From assembly GCA_036389315.1 (NCBI GenBank), contig DASVQF010000013.1, forward strand, positions 118,256 to 182,255: a stretch of 64,000 nt of DNA. Direction: 5' to 3'. Numbering within the stretch: position 1 is the stretch's first letter; every line of letters begins with the position of its first letter. Positions 8,675 to 17,695 of this stretch are shown here, piece by piece. The stretch is from DASQYE01 sp036389315. GTDB taxonomy: Bacteria; Acidobacteriota; Blastocatellia; Pyrinomonadales; Pyrinomonadaceae. Position numbers and translations under genes: made by a program. The notes below the pieces were generated by a model. The model had not been told where the DNA came from and searched no databases. It was given only the letters and a program-made list of their open reading frames with translations.

Positions 8675-11600
8675 TTACCTGACCTGGAATTGCGCGGCGT
8701 AGACGTAAGGGTCACTGCCGACCGTGAAGGAGAGGCGGTAAGTGCCGGGAGCAAACCCGGTGGTCTTGAGGTTGAACCTGTAGCCGCCAAGCTCCGGGTC
8801 GAAGCTGAAGTTATTATCAGGATTCGCGCTGCCCGGATCGCTCACAGGCCCATATGTATCGGTCGTGATGAGCGACACGCCCACTGTGCGCAGGACTGCG
8901 CCTGCCGAAGAGAGGTTCGTGCCGGCGTTGTCAAAGAGCTGCAACTTGACCGGAACGGTGCTTCCGCTCTTGTTGACCTTGTTCGCGTCGTAGAGCAGGT
9001 TGAGATTGTAGCCGACCGCGTAGTTGACGGCCTTCGTCGCGACGTTCCCGGCCTGATCCGTCGAGATGAGGTTGAAGGTCTTGGCCCCGACCGAAGCCGT
9101 GTCGAGCGGGCTCTGGTTGGCGACTGGGCCCAAGCAGTCAGCGCCCGAAAGGTTGTCGCTACAGGCGTAGGCGGCCAGCGCCGGTTGATTGAGGACGAAG
9201 AAGCCTCCTTCCGTAGGCTGCGCGACGTTGATGGAGGGTGCTGTCTTGTCTATGTTGATGCCGCCGACGGTCGCGCTCGCAGTGTTACCGGCAAGGTCTG
9301 TGACCTCGAAGGTCTGCGCCTGGCCCGCGCCCTCGCCCGTGAAAGTGTGGCCGCCCGTTGCCGGTGAAGCGAGACCCGAAAGAGCATCGCTCGCAGTATA
9401 AGTGGCAGTGACATCGGTGTTATTCCAGCCCGCAGCATTGGCGAGCGGAGCGCGCGAAGCTTCGATCACGGGAGCGGTCTTGTCTATGTTGATATCGCTG
9501 ACAGTGTGCCGCGCGGTGTTGCCGGCGAGGTCTGTGACCTCGAAGGTGAACGTCTGACCAGCGCCTTCAGTGTCGAAGGTATTGCTGCCCGCGACCGTCT
9601 GGCCCGCCTCGAAGCCTGAGAGCGAGTCCGTCGCGGAGAAGCTCGCCGTCACGTTCGAGTTGTTCCAGCCCGCAGCATTAGCCGGAGTGCGCGACACGTC
9701 ACCGATGACGGGTGCCGTCTTGTCCAGCTTGACCGTCAAGGTCTGCGCCTCTTCGGCGTTGCCCGAGTCGTCCTTGGCGAAGTAGCTGATGGTCGTCGTG
9801 CCTTCCGTCGAGACTGAAATGACTGCCTGCGCGCTGTGCTCGTGCTGTGTGACGCCGCCCACGCTGTAGATGATCTCGTGAACGCCCGAGCCGCCCTCGT
9901 TGTCCGTGGCCGTGATCGTCACAAGCACGTCCGAGTTGTTCCAGCCGGCGGCGTTCGGCGCTTGCGAGACGGTGGCCGAGCTGGCCGGCGCTTCGCGGTC
10001 AACGATGGTGTTCACATCCGGAACCGGCACGATGTCGTTCAGGTAGCGTTCGAGGTTGGAGTAACCGCTGCTCCTGATCGTGCGAGCGTCCGATGGATCG
10101 GCCGGGTTCAAGCCGTGATTGCTCTCCCACTCGTCAGTGATTCCGTCCCGGTCTGAGTCAGCCGGTGCAGGCAGGCTCTCAAGCACGGGGAATCCGCCGA
10201 CCTGATTGGGCGAGTCTATCTGTGTGCCGCCTTCGCTCTTCACCTCGGACACGATGCGCGTGTCAACGGCGTCGCGCTTCAGCGAATGGCCCGCCGTGGC
10301 GAGCACGCGCTCGTAAGCCGTCTGCGCGTCGTCCGTCTGAACCTGCGCGAAGGCGAAGCGGCCCGGCTGCTGTTTCGTATAAGCGCCGACGATCATGGCC
10401 CAATCAATGTCCGCGCCGTCGCGTGTGCCGTTCACGTTGCTGTCTACGAAGTTGTTCGACTGGTAAATCTGCGTGCTCGTGCTGCCGCCTTCAAAAGCCC
10501 TGGTGCGGTTAGAAGTTGGCGTCGAGGGCCCGGCGACGAGGTAGTTGCCGACGAAGTTGATACGCGGCGTGCCTTCGATGGCCTCCGCGCTGTAGCCTGC
10601 CTTCAGGCCCCAGTCATAGACGACGTTGTTGACGAAGTCGAGGCCGATGTTATCGCCCACGCGCGGGTTGCGGCTGTAGTGGTGCGCGTACAGGTTATGG
10701 TGGAACGAGACCAGGCCGTTGCCGTAGCGCATCAGCGAGCCGTAACCGTGCGTCCCCTTCTCATGGCAGGAGTTCTTCATGCTCTCGGTGATGAAAGACC
10801 ACTGCACAGTGACCTTGTCCGACTCCGTGACCGAAAGCGTCTCGTCAACGCTCCACGAAGCCGAGATGTGATCGACGATGACGTTGGTGGACTTGTCCAC
10901 GGTGAAGGCATCGTCCTGGTAGCTCGGGCAGTTGCCGTCGCCCACGCGGAAACGCATGTAGCGCACGATCACGTCATGCGTATCGGTGATGATCGTGTGC
11001 CATCCGGCGACAGTGATGCCGTCGCCCGGGGCGGTCTGGCCCGCGAGCGTCAGGAAAGGCTTGTTGATCGCCAGCCGCGAGTTGAGATAGATCGTGCCCG
11101 AGACATCGAAGACTATGGTGCGTGGGCCCGTGGCACTTCTGATGCCTTCGCGCAGGCTGCCCGCGCCCGAGTCGTTCAGATTCGTCACGTGATAGACATC
11201 CCCGCCGCGACCGCCCGGAGTGTAAGCACCAGCGCCTTCAGCACCGGGAAATGCCTTCTGGGGCTGCGTGCCGGGGGCGTAGATCGTCAAGGTCGCAGAG
11301 GCGCTGCCCTTGAAGCCCGGGTCGTTAATGGAAGCCAGGACGCTGTAGTTGCCCGGCGCTGAAGGCGGCGTCGAAGAGCCGTTATAGGTCACCGAGACTA
11401 CTGGGCCCACGGGGTTGGTGTTGACGGTCACGGCCTTCGGCGTACCGTCTGCCGTCTGGTACAGGTTGCCGAGCGTAATGGAGGTCGGCACTTGGTTGAT
11501 CGTGAGTGTGCCCGTGGCCGCGCCCTGATAGTTTGCATCCTTCACAGTCGCGACGACCGCATAAGAGCCGATGGCGGTCGGAGGCGTCGTGCTGCCGTTA

Positions 11601-14392
11601 TAGGTCACTTCGACTCCCAGCCCGCCGGGATTGGTCGTGACCGTCGCCGCAATGGGCGAGCCCGTGTAGTTCTGGCTCAGGTTAGAGAGATTGACGCCGG
11701 CCGTCTGCTTCGTCTGCGTCACCCAGCCGCCGAGCACAAACGCTGGGTCGCTCCACTGCGCCGCCTCTGCCGCAGTCAACTGGCGCGAGATCGGGTGGCG
11801 CTGGCTGACATCGACGGGCGTGCCGGCAGGCGTCGTGCTGTTGTACTCCCAGAACCTTATGTTCGGATAGTTGGCGCTCGTTGGAGCGTTGGTCGGGTTG
11901 TCTATGCGCCAGGCCGCCGGGATAACGTACGAGGAGTCCATCACAGTGTTGATGAAGACCACCTGGCTGTAAGGGAAATCGTCAGGGTCTATGCGTGTCA
12001 GGAAAGCGGCTGTGACGCCGGGCGCTGCCGTCAGGCGGCAGTTCACGTAGACGTAGCCGTTGCGGCCCTGCGGGTTGCGTATCTGCGTGTAGAAGCCGCC
12101 CGTGCGGAGCTGCTTCAGCTCCGTGTTCTGGAAGAAGACCGGGCCCGAGCCCCACATGAAGTCCACGTCGCCCTCTATGTAGCTGTCTGTGACGAAGCCG
12201 CCCTGATTGGACTGGCCCTGCAAGAGCAGCGTGTCCTGAAAGCTGTAGAGGCTGACGCGATTCAGCATGATGCGATTGTTGTTGCCGCGAAACGCCTCGG
12301 CCTGCGAGCCGCCCTGCGGCGTCAGATTGCGCAGCGTAATGTTCTCAAGCGTGAAATCGGGAGCGTCCACGCCGAACATCGCGCGCGTGGTGGTCGAGGC
12401 CGGGTTGAAGCTGTTGTTATTGGCGTACTGGATCACGCTCTGGTTGCGGTCTTCGCCGCGCACTGTGATGAAAGGCTTGTTCGAGCCGATGTAGACGATC
12501 TCCGTGTACGTGCCCTTCTTGACTGTGATGACGACGCGCCTGGTGTTGTTCGCAGGCACGAAGTCAACCGCACCCTGCACGGTCGAGAAGTCGCCCGTGC
12601 CGTCGGCCGCAACCGTCAACGCCGTCGTGCCGGCCGGAGGGGCGGCGGCCTTGGTCGTAAAGCGCCACGCCGAGGGGTCGGAGAAGCCTATGAAGGGCGC
12701 ACCCGAAGCGTCTGTAATGACGCCCGGCTCAATCGTCACGTAATAGTTCTGGCCGTAGGCTAGCTTCTGGTGCGGGTAGATGCCTGCCGTGTCGCCATTG
12801 ACGATGATCGGATAATAATTGAAGTTCACAGTGCCGTTCAGGCGCGACTGCGTGGCGGCGCTCATGTCTATGGTCTCGACGAGCGTGCCGTCTTCCTGAT
12901 AGATACGCACGCGGCCGGTGTTGCCGACCTTGGCAGCCTGGTTGAAAGTGATGGCGAGCGGCGCGTCTACGTTGACCTCAGTCGCGTTATTGATTGGTGC
13001 AACGCGCGTGGCCGCCATAGTAGAAACGACCAGGAACTTCGCCGGGGCGCTCGTGACGCTCCCGCTGGAATTGGAGACGACGACAGTGTAGGTGGCGGAG
13101 TCGCTCGTCTGCGCGTTCGGGAAACTGAGCGTCGCGGCGGTCGCGCCCGGAATCAGCACGCCGTTCTTGAACCACTGATAGAAGAGGTTGTCGCCGGTCG
13201 CAAAGACGTTCAGGCTGGCGCTTGTGCCGATGGGCGCGGTCGCATCAAGGGGCTGCGCGCCGATGCTCGGCGGCGGGGGAACGGGGTCTGTGCTGACATT
13301 GAGCGTGACGGGCGTGCTCGTGACGCTGCCGCCAGGGTTAGAGACTACGGCAGTGTAGCTGCCCGCATCGCCGAGCTGGACGTTCGAGAGCGTAAGCGTC
13401 GGCGTCTGGGCCGAAGGGTTGCCGGAAATGGGGACGCCGTTCTTCTGCCACTGATACGAGAGCGAGTTGCCGCTGGCCGCTACGGAGGTCGTGACGTTGC
13501 TTCCGACCTGCACGGTCAGGTTAGTCGGCTGCGGCTGGCTCGTGATGACCGGCAGCGAAGGCGTGTAGTCAACCAGCCAGTTCGTGAACTTGATGGTCTT
13601 GGCAAAGGTATTGTTGGCGACGCGGAAACCGAAATAGTCGAACGCCGTGTTGGGCGAAGGCGTTGACTCGACCGCCGTGTAACTCAGATTCGAGAGCGTC
13701 CCGCCCGTCACGGATACCGTGATGCGGTTGTCCGTCGCCGAGAGCCGCTCAATCGTGTAGGTCAGCGTGTAGGGCGTATTGCTCGCCAAGGTCTGCCTGG
13801 CCGTCGCGCCTGTGCCCGAAATCGTAGTCCAATCCGTCGTCCCCATGCTATTGAAAGGATTATTCGGAGTGCCCGGCGTGCTCAGCCTGCGGTAAAGGAC
13901 GAAAGGAGAGCCCGTGCCGCTCGGGAAAAATTGCAGCCCGTAGCCTGTGTCCGTGGCAAACGAAGCCTCGTTCATGCCGCCCGTCAGGTTATTGGTGTTG
14001 CGCGTGCCCTGCGAATTCATGACTCCGAAACGCACGTCCGCATTAACAGTGGCGGGAAAGCCGGTCAGCGTAAAAGTACCCGAAACCGAAAGCTTGTCGC
14101 CCACGCCCAAGTTCACGGGCGCGCCTGAGTTCGTGAAGAAGCCCCAGAAGGCTTCAGAGCTGGTCGTGTTGGTCAGGTCGAAGGTGACAGAGCCGGGAGC
14201 GTCCGTTCGTACAGTCGTGGAACGTCCGTTGAACAGCCTTATGGAATTGTTCGCGAGGTCTTGGTTCTGGCTGTTCCCGTCAGCATAAGTGTCGTTGATG
14301 AGGGAAGTTGCGGCCCCGGCTATGAACGGCAGGGCCATGAATATGGCTGTCAGGACGGCTGTGAGCAGCGAAAGGGTCTTCAGTCTCTTCAT
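8675..14392 (-). CDS. Secreted multidomain pectinase: pectin methylesterase plus pectate lyase
   Basis: This 1905-residue exported protein starts with a signal peptide (residues 1-27, ending AGA). Domain order as read: beta-sandwich region (about 30-280); two Ig-like repeats (about 282-455); an SbsA-type Ig domain (about 460-580); a CE8 pectinesterase beta-helix (about 592-880) with active-site motifs SFQDTLLL and VDFMWG; two MBG-type repeats (about 900-1037); a PL1-type pectate lyase (about 1047-1400) starting AFPGAEGAGA and containing DDAFTVDKSTNVIVDHIS and YSRNPRV; a calcium-binding-like segment DSDRDGITDEWE (about 1411); three NAAGWNN Ig repeats and a fourth related unit (about 1470-1790); and a C-terminal PxKF-like module. 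Family knowledge predicts de-esterification and then beta-elimination cleavage of homogalacturonan. It is divergent from a LacI regulator. Both catalytic domains in one chain is unusual. Confidence 0.93.
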   Translation of the reverse strand: MKRLKTLSLLTAVLTAIFMALPFIAGAATSLINDTYADGNSQNQDLANNSIRLFNGRSTTVRTDAPGSVTFDLTNTTSSEAFWGFFTNSGAPVNLGVGDKLSVSGTFTLTGFPATVNADVRFGVMNSQGTRNTNNLTGGMNEASFATDTGYGLQFFPSGTGSPFVLYRRLSTPGTPNNPFNSMGTTDWTTISGTGATARQTLASNTPYTLTYTIERLSATDNRITVSVTGGTLSNLSYTAVESTPSPNTAFDYFGFRVANNTFAKTIKFTNWLVDYTPSLPVITSQPQPTNLTVQVGSNVTTSVAASGNSLSYQWQKNGVPISGNPSAQTPTLTLSNVQLGDAGSYTAVVSNPGGSVTSTPVTLNVSTDPVPPPPSIGAQPLDATAPIGTSASLNVFATGDNLFYQWFKNGVLIPGATAATLSFPNAQTSDSATYTVVVSNSSGSVTSAPAKFLVVSTMAATRVAPINNATEVNVDAPLAITFNQAAKVGNTGRVRIYQEDGTLVETIDMSAATQSRLNGTVNFNYYPIIVNGDTAGIYPHQKLAYGQNYYVTIEPGVITDASGAPFIGFSDPSAWRFTTKAAAPPAGTTALTVAADGTGDFSTVQGAVDFVPANNTRRVVITVKKGTYTEIVYIGSNKPFITVRGEDRNQSVIQYANNNSFNPASTTTRAMFGVDAPDFTLENITLRNLTPQGGSQAEAFRGNNNRIMLNRVSLYSFQDTLLLQGQSNQGGFVTDSYIEGDVDFMWGSGPVFFQNTELKQLRTGGFYTQIRNPQGRNGYVYVNCRLTAAPGVTAAFLTRIDPDDFPYSQVVFINTVMDSSYVIPAAWRIDNPTNAPTSANYPNIRFWEYNSTTPAGTPVDVSQRHPISRQLTAAEAAQWSDPAFVLGGWVTQTKQTAGVNLSNLSQNYTGSPIAATVTTNPGGLGVEVTYNGSTTPPTAIGSYAVVATVKDANYQGAATGTLTINQVPTSITLGNLYQTADGTPKAVTVNTNPVGPVVSVTYNGSSTPPSAPGNYSVLASINDPGFKGSASATLTIYAPGTQPQKAFPGAEGAGAYTPGGRGGDVYHVTNLNDSGAGSLREGIRSATGPRTIVFDVSGTIYLNSRLAINKPFLTLAGQTAPGDGITVAGWHTIITDTHDVIVRYMRFRVGDGNCPSYQDDAFTVDKSTNVIVDHISASWSVDETLSVTESDKVTVQWSFITESMKNSCHEKGTHGYGSLMRYGNGLVSFHHNLYAHHYSRNPRVGDNIGLDFVNNVVYDWGLKAGYSAEAIEGTPRINFVGNYLVAGPSTPTSNRTRAFEGGSTSTQIYQSNNFVDSNVNGTRDGADIDWAMIVGAYTKQQPGRFAFAQVQTDDAQTAYERVLATAGHSLKRDAVDTRIVSEVKSEGGTQIDSPNQVGGFPVLESLPAPADSDRDGITDEWESNHGLNPADPSDARTIRSSGYSNLERYLNDIVPVPDVNTIVDREAPASSATVSQAPNAAGWNNSDVLVTITATDNEGGSGVHEIIYSVGGVTQHEHSAQAVISVSTEGTTTISYFAKDDSGNAEEAQTLTVKLDKTAPVIGDVSRTPANAAGWNNSNVTASFSATDSLSGFEAGQTVAGSNTFDTEGAGQTFTFEVTDLAGNTARHTVSDINIDKTAPVIEASRAPLANAAGWNNTDVTATYTASDALSGLASPATGGHTFTGEGAGQAQTFEVTDLAGNTASATVGGINIDKTAPSINVAQPTEGGFFVLNQPALAAYACSDNLSGADCLGPVANQSPLDTASVGAKTFNLISTDQAGNVATKAVNYAVGYNLNLLYDANKVNKSGSTVPVKLQLFDNAGTNLSSAGAVLRTVGVSLITTDTYGPVSDPGSANPDNNFSFDPELGGYRFNLKTTGFAPGTYRLSFTVGSDPYVYAAQFQVR

Positions 14393-14470
14393 CGGTATCC
14401 TTAAAAATTTGGTGGTAAAAACCCAGGAAAAGTGGAGCTTTATACAGTAGCTCTCTTAAATCGAAGCACC

Positions 14471-14499
14471 ATCATAAGGGAAAGTCAGGCCGAATGCAA
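14471..14499 (-). promoter_or_regulatory. Promoter for the pectinase gene
   Basis: Read on the minus strand, TTGCAT (complement of 14494-14499) and TATGAT (complement of 14471-14476) are 17 bases apart. This is a near-consensus sigma-70 pair about 80 bases upstream of the pectinase ATG. A/T tracts extend upstream of the -35. The gene start itself has AAGGATACCG before the ATG. Confidence 0.6.
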
Positions 14500-14812
14500 G
14501 AAAATTTTCAACAATTTTTGAGAATTTCTTCTACATTCTCTGTAAATTATCGCCACAGCCTTCCGGCGAACTTTATCAATTGCAGCAAATAATGCGTTTA
14601 GATTGCGTAGACCCAGCCAGAGCCTTCTCTTTTATTTCGCCCACAGCCGCCACGGCTCGCCGCCTTTAAATTTTCCGTGAGAAGAATGCTTTGAAGCATC
14701 AGGCAAGTAAAATCAACAACTTGCAGGAGGCCGCCGGAAAACGACCGGCTTCCGTTCCAATATCGCTGGTCGGGCCGAGCGGAGCCGTTTTGGAGAGGGA
14801 AGCCGATTTTTC

Positions 14813-14841
14813 TTGTAAATTTTTCTCGTCTAGTGTAAATT
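14813..14841 (+). promoter_or_regulatory. Promoter for the LacI-family regulator
   Basis: TTGTAA (14813-14818) and TAAATT (14836-14841) are 17 bases apart, about 50 bases upstream of the regulator's ATG. TGTAAATT is repeated 20 bases apart across this element, so the same bases could also hold operator half-sites for autoregulation. Confidence 0.4.
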
Positions 14842-14891
14842 CTATTTTCACGGACGTAGGGCTCATTTGCATTGGAAGAGGGGTTGCGAAA

Positions 14892-15998
14892 ATGAACAAA
14901 AAGGTTCGGCGAGCGGGAAAGACCAGGATTCAGGAAGTGGCCAACGAGGGGGGCGTGAGCATCGCCACGGTCTCGCGCGTGATAAATGGCAGTGACAGTG
15001 TAACGCCGGAACTGCGAGAGCGTGTGATTCGGGCCGCGCGAAAGCTCAACTACAACCTGGACGGAAAGAACAAGGCCCGGATTGTTGCTTTCATCCTCAG
15101 CAACCGTGCCGTGTTCAGCCCCTTTCACGCCTCCGTGCTGGTGGGCGCAGAGGCTTATTGCGCGTCTCACGACTACGGGCTGCTCTACATGCCGCTGCAA
15201 TATCCGAGCAACGTCTCGTGGCAGAACCTACACCTGCCGCAAATCCTTCAGCGCCGCGACGTGATCGGCGCTGTCATCGTCGCCGGCACCAACTCCCAGA
15301 ACCTCCTTGACCTGTTGGACTATAAAGGCATTCCCTTCGTCGTGTTGGGCAATAATGTGGTCGGAGAGTGGAAGAAGGAGGAGTACAGCTCGGTCTACTT
15401 CGATGACATCGAAGGAGCATATGAAGTGACTCGCTACCTTCAAAGTCTCGGTCATCAAAGAATCAGCTATGTCGGAAATTGTCGCCTCCCGTGGTTTGCC
15501 AGAAGAGCCGCAGGCTACCGACGTGCGATGGCGGAGGCGGGGCTTCAACCGCTGCTGAATGATTTCGATTCGACGAATGCAGAAGAGGTGGGATATTTGG
15601 CGACGAAATCTATTTTGAAGAGTGGAGAGGCGGTCACAGCTATCTTTGCTGGTGAAGATGCTGCGGCGCGTGGAACCTACAAGGCGATTCAGGAGAGCGG
15701 GCTGCGCATTCCGAATGATATAAGCGTGGTCGGCTTCAACGATACTCCGGAAGCGGCCGCCCTGAACCCGCCGCTGACATCCGTCAAAGTCTTTACGGAG
15801 CAGGCAGGCAAGCAGATGGCCGAGCTGGTCTTGAAGAGGGTCGGGCAGCCCGAGCTTGGGCCCGAGGTCGTGACCATCCCTACGCAGTTGGTGAAGCGCG
15901 AGTCCTGCCGCCTGCTGAGCCCGGCGGAAGTAGCGCCGAAGGCCGAAAGCATAGAGGTCAGGGCCGAGGCCCTATCAACCTCCCAGCATGCTCTTTAA
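14892..15998 (+). CDS. LacI-family transcriptional regulator, probably of the pectin locus
   Basis: The 368-residue protein has a LacI helix-turn-helix near the N-terminus (TRIQEVANEGGVSIATVSRVING) with hinge-helix region ELRERVIRAARKLNYN. A periplasmic-binding-like effector domain follows, ending VVGFNDTPEAAALNPPLTSVK. I chose ATG 14892 because AGAGGGG lies about 8 bases upstream and the HTH begins at the normal distance; the frame is open about 200 bases further upstream without a good start. It is divergent from the pectinase gene, so by arrangement it probably senses a pectin-derived sugar and controls that gene. The effector is not known from sequence. Confidence 0.92.
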   Translation: MNKKVRRAGKTRIQEVANEGGVSIATVSRVINGSDSVTPELRERVIRAARKLNYNLDGKNKARIVAFILSNRAVFSPFHASVLVGAEAYCASHDYGLLYMPLQYPSNVSWQNLHLPQILQRRDVIGAVIVAGTNSQNLLDLLDYKGIPFVVLGNNVVGEWKKEEYSSVYFDDIEGAYEVTRYLQSLGHQRISYVGNCRLPWFARRAAGYRRAMAEAGLQPLLNDFDSTNAEEVGYLATKSILKSGEAVTAIFAGEDAAARGTYKAIQESGLRIPNDISVVGFNDTPEAAALNPPLTSVKVFTEQAGKQMAELVLKRVGQPELGPEVVTIPTQLVKRESCRLLSPAEVAPKAESIEVRAEALSTSQHAL

Positions 15999-15999
15999 C

Positions 16000-16437
16000 A
16001 TGAGCACTGCACAGCGGATCGAAGAGCTGCTTCATAGCAAAATCCCCATCACGCGTGCTATGGGCGTGAGGGTCGAGCATTATGATGGCGAGCGGCTGGT
16101 GTTAGTCGCGCCGCTCGAAGAGAACGTCAACCATCTGGGCACAGCCTTCGGCGGGAGCCTCAACGCGCTGGCGGTGCTGAGCGGCTACGGCCTGCTCTGG
16201 CTGGAGTTGTGCGATACAGACAGTCACATAGTCATACGCGAAAGCTCTATCTCCTACGACCGCCCCGTGCGCGGGCCGTTGCGCGCCGTCTGCCTTCGCC
16301 CTGAAGGCGATGCGCTGGCCCGGTTCAAGCAGACTTTTCATCAAACAGGGAAAGCCCGCATCAGTCTCTCGGCGACCATCGAAGACGGGGGCCGTGCGGC
16401 CGTGCGCTTTTGCGGGACGTTTGTCGCCATGCGGTAA
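16000..16437 (+). CDS. Hotdog-fold thioesterase, YiiD C-terminal-like
   Basis: A small protein of about 145 residues resembling the thioesterase domain that forms the C-terminus of YiiD: NHLGTAFGGSLNALAVLSGYGLLW is the typical hotdog helix, and SYDRPVRG lies in the following strand region. The predicted role is acyl-thioester hydrolysis in the cytoplasm; the substrate is unknown. The ATG at 16000 directly follows the LacI stop (15998). Another in-frame ATG at 15988 would overlap it by 11 bases, so translation is probably coupled to the regulator either way. No clear ribosome-binding site is seen for either start. Confidence 0.75.
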   Translation: MSTAQRIEELLHSKIPITRAMGVRVEHYDGERLVLVAPLEENVNHLGTAFGGSLNALAVLSGYGLLWLELCDTDSHIVIRESSISYDRPVRGPLRAVCLRPEGDALARFKQTFHQTGKARISLSATIEDGGRAAVRFCGTFVAMR

Positions 16438-16504
16438 CTCCCTCGCCGCCCCTCGCGCTTCAGGCTCGCGTCCATTTATTATCTGAACAGAGAGGAGACC
16501 GACA

Positions 16505-16879
16505 GTGGCAGAAGCAAAAGTGAGCTGGCACCGCTGGGAAGAGATGGAGCGGGAGCCTGTGACGGACGCAATCGAGCGGCGCATCATTAACGGCGAGCGC
16601 ATGATGCTCACGCACGTCTATCTTCGCAAAGGCGCAGTCGTCCCGCGCCACTCGCACGTGAACGAGCAGTTCACCTACATTCTTGAGGGGGCGCTGCGTT
16701 TCTGGATCGGCGAAGACGGCGCTGAGGTCTTAGAGGTGCGCGCGGGCGAAGTCCTGCACATCCCGTCGAACGTCCCGCACAAGGCCGAGGCGCTCGAAGA
16801 CACTTTAGACGTTGATGTCTTCAGCCCGCCGCGCCAGGACTGGCTCGACAAGACGGACGATTACTTCCGCCAGAAGTAG
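16505..16879 (+). CDS. Small cupin, KdgF-like
   Basis: The 124-residue protein is a single cupin. Metal-ligand positions are visible as HSHVNEQ and later PSNVPHKAEA. The ending DVFSPPRQDWL resembles that of KdgF, the cupin that opens 4,5-unsaturated galacturonate in pectin breakdown. It starts at GTG after AGAGAGGAGA. The nearby pectinase and LacI gene support a KdgF-like role, but small cupins are a broad family and this remains inference. It ends 6 bases before the SDR gene, so the two are probably cotranscribed. Confidence 0.7.
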   Translation: MAEAKVSWHRWEEMEREPVTDAIERRIINGERMMLTHVYLRKGAVVPRHSHVNEQFTYILEGALRFWIGEDGAEVLEVRAGEVLHIPSNVPHKAEALEDTLDVDVFSPPRQDWLDKTDDYFRQK

Positions 16880-16885
16880 CAGCTT

Positions 16886-17677
16886 ATGGATTTGGGTTTG
16901 AAAGATAAGGTGGCGCTGGTGGCGGCCGCGAGCCGTGGCCTGGGCCGCGCCGTCGCAGAAGAGCTGGCCACGGAAGGCGCTGCCCTCGTCTTGTGCGCGC
17001 GCACCGAAGCGACTCTCAACGAAGCGTGTGAGAGCATAGCGCGCGCGACGGGCGGCCGTGTCCTCGGTTTAACGGGCGACATCTCGAACCTTTCGGACGT
17101 GGCGCGCATCACGTCGGCGGGGCTTGAGCGGTTCGGGCGCATAGACATCCTTGTGACCAACTCGGGCGGCCCGCCTCCGGGCAGGTTCGAGAGCCTGGGC
17201 CAGGAGGATTGGGACGCGGCCGCGCGCCTTCTGCTCAGTAGCGTGCTTGGGCTGACGCGCGCCGTGCTGCCCGGCATGAAACAGCGGCGGTGGGGGCGCA
17301 TCCTGAATGTCACCTCGATTGCCGTCAAGCAGCCGGTCGATAATCTGATATTGTCTAACAGCCTGCGCGCGGCCGTCACGGGTTTCGCGCGGACTCTGGC
17401 AAACGAGGTCGCTTCGTACGGGATTACGGTCAACAACCTGCTGCCGGGCTATACGCGCACGGAGCGCGTGGAAGAGCTGGCGCGCTCTCTGGCCGCGAGC
17501 GAAGGATTGAGTGAGCGGGAAGTGCGCGCGCGTTGGGAGGCGCAGATACCTTTAGGACGTTTGGGAGAGCCGCGCGAGTTCGCGGCTCTCGCGGCCTTTC
17601 TGGCTTCCGAGCGCGCAAGCTACATTACCGGAACATCTATCACGGTAGACGGCGGCTGGACGCGCTCGCTTCTTTGA
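16886..17677 (+). CDS. SDR-family protein lacking the usual Tyr-Lys catalytic pair
   Basis: The 263-residue protein has a short-chain dehydrogenase Rossmann fold: cofactor motif AAASRGLGRAVAEEL at the N-terminus, NSGGPPPG in place of the usual NNAG region, and the conserved ending ITVDGG. At the catalytic position, where most SDRs have YxxxK, this protein reads LILSNSLRAAVTG, so neither Tyr nor Lys is in register. A subfamily of FabG-like proteins with the NSGGPPPG motif shares this feature; its reaction is not established to my knowledge. It follows the cupin closely and precedes iadA by 18 bases. Confidence 0.85.
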   Translation: MDLGLKDKVALVAAASRGLGRAVAEELATEGAALVLCARTEATLNEACESIARATGGRVLGLTGDISNLSDVARITSAGLERFGRIDILVTNSGGPPPGRFESLGQEDWDAAARLLLSSVLGLTRAVLPGMKQRRWGRILNVTSIAVKQPVDNLILSNSLRAAVTGFARTLANEVASYGITVNNLLPGYTRTERVEELARSLAASEGLSEREVRARWEAQIPLGRLGEPREFAALAAFLASERASYITGTSITVDGGWTRSLL

Positions 17678-17695
17678 CGGACAAGGGGGGCGTTG

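Larger units (their letters stand above)
14393..14891. other. Intergenic control region between pectinase and LacI genes
   Basis: This 499-base gap holds no convincing gene. It is markedly AT-rich around 14440-14560 and 14805-14850, unlike its GC-rich surroundings. It contains one promoter-like pair on each strand (listed separately). Directly upstream of the pectinase -35 is a run of A/T tracts (14498-14530) with AAGAAAATT and AATTTCTT in inverted orientation, which could be an UP element or the LacI operator. The octamer TGTAAATT occurs at 14541, 14814 and 14834. Confidence 0.6.

Noticed and set aside
10286..13666. Three long open frames on the plus strand (10286-11362, 11492-12763, 12770-13666)
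   Set aside because: They are antisense to the pectinase gene, have Arg/Ala/Val-rich composition typical of GC-rich shadow frames, and no recognisable domain.
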